Origin: Holothuria scabra
Taxonomy: Eukaryota; Echinodermata; Holothuroidea; Aspidochirotida; Holothuriidae
Assembly (NCBI GenBank): GCA_037179385.1
Contig: CM074196.1
Location: 29,719,986 to 29,783,985 of the forward strand
Length of the DNA: 64,000 nt
Direction of reading: 5' to 3'
A program made the translations under genes and the position numbers. The notes beneath the pieces were generated by a model. That model made no database searches. It was given only the letters and a program-made list of their open reading frames with translations, and had not been told where the DNA came from. Shown here in pieces: positions 56,201 through 64,000 of the stretch. Position 1 is the stretch's first letter, and each line of letters begins with the position of its first letter.

Positions 56201-58878
56201 CATTACGAAGCACTGTCACTTTGAAAAACATATCGGAGCACTGTCAATTTGAAAAAAAAGATAGGCTTAACTTTCAGTGGCAAGGAACTACTAAGCCTTT
56301 TGGCTTTCTGGTTGTAAAATGCAGAAGTGGCATTGTTATTTAAGTTCAGTATCTTTAAATATTCGCACAAGAATTTTTTTGCAAAGTTTGGTCGCATTGT
56401 GTGAAAGTGCAAAAAAAGACATTTTGCCAAACCAAACACTGTCACTCCAACATACATTTAATAGGCTACATTTTGTCTTTCCTTGCTTTTTCCTTCTAAA
56501 GGAGCCAGATGACTTATTTGAAACAATATCTCAGGCTTTACTGAATGCTGTAGATAGAGATGCTGTGTCTGGCTGGGGTGTCATTGTTCATGTCATGTGA
56601 GTATGACTTCTTTTACTGACCTCTTCGAATGGTTAGCTGATATGATAACGTGTGTAATTTCAAGATATACATGTTCTTTTAAATTTGTCAAAAATCATTT
56701 GTTGAACATGTGTGAGGAAATAATACCCAAGATTGGTCAGTGAATGTCAGGAGCATGTGCATCACAATCTGTGTGGTTTTCAACAAATAAACTTGATCAT
56801 CATGGCTGACAATGGGTGATTCATAAATATATTGATGATGTTCCCTCACTCACTCTGGCTGGTATAAAAGGCTATTGTTCCTTGCTTGCAGTCTTCATCC
56901 ATGGCTGCCTCATTAATTTGCTCTGTACCCTGCTTGTGGCCACTTGAGCTGTTCAGAATATTTAGAAGGAGCTCAATGGGTAGAGAAGTAGTCTGCTGAC
57001 TGTCTTGGACAAGGAAAAGCTGCATTCCCTAACAGTTCCATTTTAATAAGTTTTCAAGTATTTCGATTTTCGATTGTACTTATAACCAGCTATACCTTAT
57101 AAGAAGTATGCTTTCAATTATAAGTGGTACCTGTGTATTGATGTTGTTGGTGTGTTTATGCACAGAATGAATTTATGTGTGGTGTAAAACTCAAGACCAT
57201 GGGAGAAAGGATAGGGAATAAGAGAATGAAATGATGGGTGATGGATAACTAAGACAAGTCTAATACCAGACATTCTTAGATAATTGTGGATCAAGTGTGT
57301 GGTTTAGTTGATAGAACATCCGACTCGTACCCAGAAGGGTCAGGGGTTGGATTCCCATGCTACATCGTACTACAGACTTTAAAAATGGAACCTTCCACCA
57401 TTGAGTGTAATGCTCCTCATAAGCACATGCATGAGATATTTCCTCTTTTTAGAAAGAAATTCCCTTTTTTTTGTACTTATCTTCTTTTTTGTGCCAAATT
57501 TCACAAAAGTTTCTGTCATAAATGCCTTATGAATCTCAGCTACTAAACATTTGCAAGCAGGCTTCAGAGTTCAATCCAGTCAGAAGTGTATTATAATGAC
57601 ATCAGTGCCACTAGGGCCCTTAAGCTTGCCCCTGGGCCCCCATTCCCAGAGCCTGCCTCACAATTTCCTCTTTTTTCAAAGGTCTCAGGCTCATTTCCCC
57701 CCTTCTTTTGGAAGTCACAGGCTCATCTTTGTAAGCAGTAAAGAAGGGATAACAACCAACTTTCATAACTGCTAAAAAGTTGTTAGCAATGGGAGAACGT
57801 TACAAGATGAGGCAAAGTTGTAAGTTAAGGCATAAAACCCTATCTAATCTAACCTTAAAGGGGGAGTTTAGCAAAAATTTAATTTTCGTATGTGAAAGAG
57901 GGACCAAATCTACACAGTGTGGTGTAAGTTTCACTCAAATCAGATATGTATTTCTTGAGATATCAGAAAATGAAGTCAGTAGATTTTTGTTCAAAGGTGA
58001 GTCAGAGGGCAGCAAAGCTTTTATCACTTCCTCACATTGACAAAGAATGCTTTGTTTCACTTTGTTTTATCAGACTGTTGTGTTGACCTTGAAGCTAATA
58101 GGAATAGGACCTCCCTGTGGGGGATGCAAAGTTTGTAAAGTTCTTGTGTCACTTATGCAATCACATTTGAATAATTTGTGGTTGTTGAGGAAAAAATCGA
58201 GTCTGAAGTTTAAAGAAAAACAAAAGACTGTGCACTAATGTGGGGATGTGATGTCATATGTGCTTGTTTCAAGTTCACTTTTTGTTGAAAATGTTACAAA
58301 TTTACGTGCTCATATATTGAGAATCACAGATCGGATTTCAATGCAAATTTCACCAAAATGCTTAGAATGAGTACCCTTCTATTTTACCAAATCCTGTTGT
58401 GGCCTTAAACCCTTCTTTAGATGTGAGTAAAAGTAAGTCAAAAGTACATAAATCATCAAATTTTCCTAAACATAACCTGTCATGAAGAGAACTATTGATA
58501 GGTCTCATATCAAAAACTGCAGATACACTCATGTCTGTGGAATGGAAATAGGAACAGGGTTGAGACTGGCTTTTGTACTCAAAACTTGTTACCCTCTGGT
58601 GGCCTACTCGCCTTGAAAGGATGGTTTGGACACTAGGCTATAAAACTCCAGCTTACCTAACCTGTAATACCCTCTCAACACTTCTTGAAAAGGGAAATGG
58701 TACCTGTGTAACTGTTTAATAAGTCCAGATAGGATCATACAGAGTCACTGAAGGATTTTTGGTTGTTTGGTGGTTTTTAACATTTTTTTTTTAATTTCTT
58801 TATTATTACTATGATTTTTTTTGTTGCAGAGAAAAAGACAAGATTACAACACGAACAGTTAAAGCAAGAATGGACTGA
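50043..58878 (+). CDS. PSMB3: Proteasome subunit beta type-3
   Basis: Exons 50043-50227, 53401-53508, 53883-54060, 56502-56596 and 58830-58878 join in phase into 615 nt, 204 residues plus TGA. The first codons read SIMSYNG after a strong acceptor, so an upstream exon should supply only the initiating Met. That gives 205 residues, the length of human PSMB3. Landmarks are [107 protein letters not shown] and [14 protein letters not shown]. Beta-3 is a structural, non-catalytic ring subunit of the 20S core and lacks the N-terminal active Thr. No frameshift is seen. Intron 4 (2.4 kb) carries the DR1-rich array. The promoter and Met exon were not found; ATG at 50049 could also initiate. Confidence 0.97.
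51613..51891 (+). mobile_element. TTAAAGRGGCTCATTGA MITE family, copy 2 (fold-back variant)
   Basis: Its left half matches the other family copies. Its right end is instead a 60-bp inverted copy of its own left end (GGGTCACT, then GAGACTCTCATTAGG, then TCAATGAGCCGCTTTAA). It lies in the first mapped PSMB3 intron. Confidence 0.88.
52200..52549 (+). mobile_element. TTAAAGRGGCTCATTGA MITE family, copy 3
   Basis: Matches copies 1 and 4 through AAAGTGTCTGGTCACGAATT and GGTTTGGAAAAATTTGTTGA, ending ACTCTATGAGCCTCTTTAA. The left terminus is diverged. It lies 309 bp downstream of copy 2 in the same intron and orientation. Confidence 0.8.
52678..52921. mobile_element. hAT-like MITE with CAGGGCTGGAATTAA ends
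   Basis: The left CAGGGCTGGAATTAA is mirrored by TTAATTCCAGCCCTG at the right. TAGAAC directly flanks both ends. Length is 244 bp. The interior is full of AAGGCCAT and GGCCTT words and has no ORF worth calling. Confidence 0.82.
53401..53508 (+). CDS. PSMB3: PSMB3, second main coding exon
   Basis: The acceptor is CTTTCTTACAG and the donor GTAAGA. It encodes [20 protein letters not shown] and then [12 protein letters not shown] with a split Arg. This is helix H1 of the beta-subunit fold. Confidence 0.96.
53883..54060 (+). CDS. PSMB3: PSMB3, third main coding exon
   Basis: The acceptor is CATCCACAG and the donor GTAAGT. It encodes [20 protein letters not shown] through [19 protein letters not shown] to KPDL, the most conserved part of the protein. 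Confidence 0.97.
54503..54568 (+). repeat. Three perfect 22-bp tandem units
   Basis: TTGTTGCCACATTGGTAGTC plus AG is repeated three times without mismatch at 54503, 54525 and 54547, in PSMB3 intron 4. It is a young minisatellite seed. Confidence 0.97.
54780..55930 (+). repeat. Diverged tandem array with DR1 motifs in PSMB3 intron 4
   Basis: About eight units of mostly 145-165 bp, one shortened by deletion near 55285. Each has AACATGATATCTCAAG, AAGGTAAGTGTGACT, GGCCATATTGAGTAGATGAT, and AGGTCAAAGGTCATTTGGGG followed by TCATGAGAGGTCAAA. The perfect DR1 sequence AGGTCAAAGGTCA occurs at 54888, 55190, 55296, 55441, 55743 and 55887, with imperfect versions near 55037 and 55596. Related words on the opposite strand occur near 17500-18360 and 62480-62830, so the unit derives from a dispersed family. 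Confidence 0.9.
56502..56596 (+). CDS. PSMB3: PSMB3, fourth main coding exon
   Basis: The acceptor is CCTTCTAAAG and the donor GTGAGT. It encodes [20 protein letters not shown] and then [11 protein letters not shown] with a split Ile codon. Confidence 0.96.
58830..58878 (+). CDS. PSMB3: PSMB3, terminal coding exon
   Basis: The acceptor is TTTTTTGTTGCAG. It completes Ile and encodes [15 protein letters not shown] and TGA, nearly identical to the vertebrate C-terminus. It was recognised by homology; it is too short to stand out as an ORF. Confidence 0.96.
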
Positions 58879-59778
58879 ATTGCTGTCTTTACAAAAACAT
58901 CTTTTGAACTGTGAAAACTTTCAACCCACTCCAAAATTCATGAGAGGAAAGCTTTCTGTGACTGCTGCAGCCTTTGACCATTGGGGATACCGAGTATTGC
59001 TGGCTATGTGAATTTGGAGTTGAGGGACTTTTGTATGACAAACTTTGAGCAGGAACTGGTCCTCTGTTCATTTCAAAACAAAGTGAAGAAGGTTCATAGA
59101 CTGTTTCTGTCACTGGTTATTGAAACCAGCTATTTCAGAACTTTAGGATTTTGTTTTCAGTTTTAGCTTTTCAATAGTCATCTCCATGGAGGTCCTATTG
59201 AGAAATTACTGTAGATGATCCTGAGGCATTCCTTATATCATATAAATGATGTGTTGTCTTCAAATGCTCACAGAGTAATTTTAAATTCTTTTCACTGCTA
59301 TATGTTTAAATTTGAATTGGGAAGGGGATGATGGCAGCAGAAAATCAGCTCATGGTAGTTAAACTACAGAAATTACATTAGGTAGAGGAGGATAAAATTT
59401 TTCAAGTGTGTGATTAAATTCACATTTCTGAGTTAAATTTATGCATTATATAATGATCAATGTAGCAGTTCAGCTTAGCTGTATCCATAGAGAGAAGATG
59501 CATTACCTTTTGTCACAGTTCTAAATATTCAAAGAATATACTTCTACAGTATATTTGAACAAGAAAAAAGGGCTTGAACAAATTACAAGGGATATAAGTT
59601 AAGCTGCGAGAGATATCTCTAGAACTGAAACTCTAGTTGTAACCTTTGATTTGGTGATATTGAAACCTTCCAAATTCAAACAGGAATTTGGCAGAACCTA
59701 ATAACTGTATAATAACTGCAAAGATGTAACATTTAGGTAGGATTCTTCTGCAATTCGTCAATTGTGTGAAGTTGTTTC

Positions 59779-59784
59779 AATAAA
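59779..59784 (+). terminator. PSMB3: Candidate PSMB3 polyadenylation signal
   Basis: The first canonical AATAAA after the PSMB3 stop codon that I noticed, about 900 bp downstream. It would give a plausible 3' UTR. Another AATAAA lies near 60717. Usage cannot be judged from sequence alone. Confidence 0.45.
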
Positions 59785-60314
59785 TGCAAATTTTTGCAAA
59801 GATTTCTTTAGAAGTCCCAAATATTCCAACTGCCTTCAAAAAAATTTCAAGGAGTGTAGAATGTTTTACCTTAACCATTTTTAGGCACTTAATCAGCTTA
59901 ATTGGGATTTAAGGATTCTGAACCACAATCAAAGATCTGGTTGTTAAGATTAGCAGTTAAATGTTCATTATGTATGACATCATTACACTTTACCAAAAGA
60001 ATGTGAGGGTTTTAGAGTATTGATTTCAAATACCGCTCATCTAAATAGCGGTGCGATTTTATCATTAGACATGACATGTTAGGAAGGCTGGTTCAAATAT
60101 TGTGCCACCTACAATCCCTTTTGTAATGTATATCAATTCCTTTTAAAAGGGGAGTATTTGTGGTTTTCATGTTTCAAACTTATATTATACTGGAATTCTG
60201 CAGCTAAGGGACAAACAGCAATTACTAAGGGGTCATCAGTTTAATATTCATAACTTTTGTTGAACTAGGCTAGAAATATACCTTGAATGGCTGCAAACAA
60301 TCGAGAACCCCAGT

Positions 60315-60673
60315 TTAAATCAGCTCATTGAGTTGATATCAATAACTTAATGAGAGTGGTTAAGGGTCTCTACCACATGACAATGCTTACAGTTAGCATA
60401 ATGAGTCAAGTTTCATATCCAGTGGTTACTGAAAAAGTTACAATTTTGTGGTGTCCTGACTTGTAACGGTTTTGTGTATAATTAGAAAAAGTGTCTTGTC
60501 ACACATTTTTGAAATTGAATTGAGCTGTTGAATACTCACTCATAAAACAGATGTATGTAAGTAGGGTGCGGAGGTTGTCTTGTCATGACCATTTTTCATT
60601 AGTATGTGAAGAAGACTTCAGAGGTTTGGAAAAAATTGTTGAATTCATGATTCAACTCAATGAACCACCTTAA
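60315..60673 (+). mobile_element. TTAAAGRGGCTCATTGA MITE family, copy 4
   Basis: Begins TTAAATCAGCTCATTGAGTT and ends CAACTCAATGAACCACCTTAA. Colinear with copy 1 over about 359 bp. Confidence 0.82.
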
Positions 60674-60674
60674 G

Positions 60675-63600
60675 CATTTTAAGTCACGGTTATTGTGGAG
60701 ACTGAATACTAGTGTAATAAAGTTCTCATTTTGTTATGTGCCATATTGATGCTAGTAATATGAAATTGGAGAACTGAGTAGGAAGTCATTTCAGTTTTCA
60801 ATTCAACATCTTTCCTACTACAGGGGTATGCCCAAGCTCAATAAAATCTCTCAACAGGCCATTTATCTCTCTCTTTTCTTGTCCATGATATTGAAATGTG
60901 TTTCTGCATGATTTACAGTTAAAGCAAATGATGAAGATTGTTATGAAAATAAGCACCCTTTTAAAATGATCTTTAAGGATTTAGTGACGTGAAAATGATA
61001 AAGAAGGGTTAATTGGTGTAGAAAACTTTGGGAATCTTTAATATAGCCACAATTCCCATCAAAGAGTCTAGTTTGCAAGCCAGGGTAGTTTCTAATTTGT
61101 ACTTTACCATGCATCAAGATGAATATATATGCAAATCCTACAATGTAGGAAAAAGGGACAGGCCATATGTTTAATGCTATCCTTTGTTTTTGCAACCTTC
61201 ATTACAAGCACAGCTGTAACATTAGTCTGTCACAACTTTTGTTTGTTTTGTTTTGGAAGTTTAAATTGTGTCCATCAGAATACTATCAATATCACTGACC
61301 AAACTGTAAACTATTTGACTAGTAACTAAGAGATGAATTAATGGTTAATGGTTAACAAAGAAAAAGTCAGCACTGTGCAACTCCCCACCTCGATATTTTA
61401 CTTACATGCTACAAGTTACTGCAGAAATGTTCAAACTGTGGAGAATTCTATTTAAAAGACATTAACACAATTCCTACAGACTTTTTTTTTTTTGAAAATC
61501 ATACTTTTTAACTGTCACCTAAAGTTAGGGCTTTTGCTGACATGCCACTATGCTTATTAGTATGGAGTGTGCAGTCTTGTCTGTCCAAAAGTTACAAGTA
61601 CAGGGAGAACATAACCAATCACATAGTGACACTGTTAGTAAGACACAAAACTTTTTTTTGTGAATTCTGTTCAGGTAGTGCTGATGGCTCAAACCTGTTG
61701 AATTAATGCATGGTGAAGACTTCCAACGCCAAGAAAATCACTCCCCAAGCAATGGATATTCTAATCACTACAGGGACTGTACTTGTCATACATGAATATT
61801 ATTTTTTGAACAGATGTATCTACAATTTAGAATGTTTTAATTTCTCTCAGGTAAAATGACAAGGAAGTTAATACTTTTCAGAATGATTACTGACCTTTCT
61901 CTTAGGTGTAGCCTAAAGTGAGAAGCCTCTGTTGCATTGCTTTCTATTTTTACTTAAATCAGGAAGTCTAGTTAGCAAGGAAGAAAGCAAGTTTAATGAG
62001 CTATGATAACACAGTTAGTAAGCAAGAGCTTCCTCTCTGAACACAAGAAAAAAAATTGACACTCTTCATCTTTACTACAAGCAAGTCTAGATTAGAAACA
62101 GTGTAAGGTAACTCTACACTTACTAAGTACTGTAATTCATTCTCCTGAAGTTGAGTATGTCTATAAAGCCCCTGCATGCACTCACAATAAAGCTACTGTT
62201 CTCATCAAACAAGATCTATTTACACTAACCTAGTCAACCTTACATGATTGACAATCTTGAACCCAGACAGTTTCAGAGGGGGCGATCAGTTCAATGGGAA
62301 ACACTGAATTTGTGAGACTAGTAGAAATAGAGGGGTGGCACAAAATTGGTCAGAAAGGTGTCAAAATTATTATTTATCCAAAAACAGACAAAAAATTTGT
62401 AATCAGCACATGCCAGCCACCCATCTGAGCAATTTTGAGGGCAAATTTGCAATACATCTCGGAGAAAACAGCATTTCAAAATATTTTCACCTATGACCTC
62501 AATGACCTTGGATAAACAAGTTAACATACAAGATTCAATTACCACTACCTGAGAAACATTATTGCCAATTTTCAAGGACATTGAGCACTATTTGCAGAAG
62601 TGACACTTCAAAAAATATTCACAAAACAGCCACTAGATGACCTTTGACGTCAACTTTTTGAACACAACATGAAGCATTATGTCCACTGACCAATGTGTCC
62701 AAGTTTCATTACCCAATTCATCAACAAATGTGCCCCTGAGAGCATTGGCAATTGTGAACAGACATGGTAGATAGACTGATAGACAGAGTGATGGTTGCAG
62801 ATCAGAATAGCTGAAACAGCCCTTTGAGCTGGTTTGAGCTAATAATGGGTAGGAAAAAAAAAAAAAAAAGGCACTGCAAGACCCATAGCCAGAGAAAGTT
62901 CTGAAAGGGGCTGGAGGAAGCTCCGTCAAGGGACAGGAATATTTTTCAGGGAAGGACATAGTAGGAGCCATTAATATAATGGCGTGTTCTGAAAAACGTA
63001 GGCAAAATAAATTTCAGTTTTTCCCTGTTGGCTTCTATCCATTCATAGTGACAAGCCTGGGCACTGCTGGTAAATACAGTGTTTATATGCCTGATATCAG
63101 AGGACAGAAAGGGGAGGGGGTGGGGGGTTCTGTATGCAAATATACAATGAAGTCTTGGTGCACTTCAACTGGAACTTCACATGACTTATCTAAAGGAGTC
63201 CATTGTCTGCAGGCATATCACATTTATCATTAGTGCACTGACCCCTTTGGAGGAAGGAAGTGGCCTTTGAATTTAAAGAAGAAAGTGGGCTTATTTCAAA
63301 TTCAGGACATCTTCAGTTTACAAGCACCATTCATCATTTAGTACTTCATCATATTTTCCTACTGAATATTTCACATTTTTCAATCACATATAGCAACTGC
63401 ATTTTTAAGTTTGCAAGTACTTTGGCTCAGTCTGATATTTGGCTTCCTGTGCACATAATTTGGTGGCCTATAATACTGCTTGGACAGAGAGGAAGAACAC
63501 TATCCTCTCATAGTAAATATAAATCAGAAGTTTTCATCTTACAAATAGCCGACAAGCTATGCACATTGAGTTAAGACATCTGTGTGCTCCTCTTCTTTGG

Positions 63601-63800
63601 AAGTATATTGTTACTAGGATGTTAACAAGACTGGAAATTACAGAATCAAAGTCATAGTAAGTGCACCACTATTTATTTTATTCCATTTGGAATAAGTGAG
63701 TTATGTATACCTCCCCTGTCTCCCCATCCCCACCCCTATATCCAAGAAAATGAAGGTAAATGAGGTTCAGCCCATCAATAATTTCAATCATGTCACAGGC
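60675..63800. other. Intergenic stretch, no gene seen
   Basis: AT-rich. A TGACCT-containing diverged repeat lies at about 62480-62830, followed by an A16 run near 62856. Overlapping ORFs of 84-112 residues at 62633-63574 have no splice support and no motif I recognise. Confidence 0.4.
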
Positions 63801-64000
63801 TAAAGGTAAGGAGCAGTCTCCCCAAACTTATTTTGAAGCAACAGCTAAATATCACAATTTTCTTCTTATTTCTCATCAAACTATCTTCTATAATATTTTA
63901 TGACCTCAGTATTGCATACTCAAGGTAAACCAAACAATTACTCTTACTAAATTCCACATTTGAGAAAATGTCACATGACTCTCAACAGCCAATCATGAAA
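63801..64000 (+). repeat. Dispersed repeat C, copy 3 (runs off the window end)
   Basis: Colinear with 26607-26830: CCCCAAACTTATTTTGAAG, then TATTGCATACTCAAGGTAAA, then CTCTCAACAGCCAATCATGA. Confidence 0.75.

Noticed and set aside
62633..62971. 112-residue minus-strand ORF
   Set aside because: It overlaps a TGACCT-type dispersed repeat and a poly-A run. No motif or splice site supports it.

Overview
This is a 64 kb piece of an animal genome. Genes are sparse and intron-rich, introns are GT-AG, the DNA is AT-rich, and most of the space between exons is transposon debris. The two recognisable genes, the recurrent TAACGTTAG/TAGGCCTA words, the AGGTCAAAGGTCA-rich intron repeat and the CR1/L2-like LINE fragments suggest a marine deuterostome, most likely an echinoderm. 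No species can be named from this sequence.

Two genes can be reconstructed by joining exons with compatible splice phases. (1) On the minus strand, 25847 down to 12176, is a seven-exon gene for a 270-residue SDS22-type leucine-rich-repeat protein that matches LRRC46, a sperm-flagellum protein in mammals. (2) On the plus strand, 50043 to 58878, are the five main exons of PSMB3, the non-catalytic beta-3 subunit of the 20S proteasome core. They encode 204 residues. The acceptor phase implies one more upstream exon that contributes only the start Met, giving the usual 205 residues; that exon was not located. Three weaker signals are a phase-compatible terminal exon of an unidentified plus-strand gene (2417-2518), a possible first exon of a small membrane protein (42673-42771), and a broken ORF pair (48550-49016) inside an inverted-repeat-bounded element.

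Layout: 0-5.2 kb holds the tail of the unidentified gene and several two- or three-copy repeats. 5.2-12 kb is intergenic, with a tRNA-derived SINE and a hAT MITE with a perfect 8-bp target duplication. 12.2-25.8 kb is the LRRC46 locus; its introns carry a U2-snRNA-headed retroposed insert, a 406-bp hAT MITE, SINE copies, a 1-kb inverted-repeat element and two sets of long DNA hairpins. 26-42 kb is transposon debris: hAT-like elements, a LINE nested in an inverted-repeat element, and a short-period degenerate array near 30.2 kb. 42.6-49.2 kb has the possible new exon, LINE remnants, a 2.7-kb hAT-like element inserted into one LINE, that LINE's (TTATG)n tail, and the ORF-bearing element. 50-59 kb is PSMB3, whose 2.4-kb fourth intron is largely a diverged tandem array with six perfect nuclear-receptor DR1 motifs. 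59.8-64 kb is intergenic apart from repeat copies.

The genes do not form a pathway. What links the window is two old genes with conserved exon phases, heavily invaded by non-autonomous DNA transposons. Many of these are precise enough, from terminal inverted repeats and target duplications, to give an insertion order.
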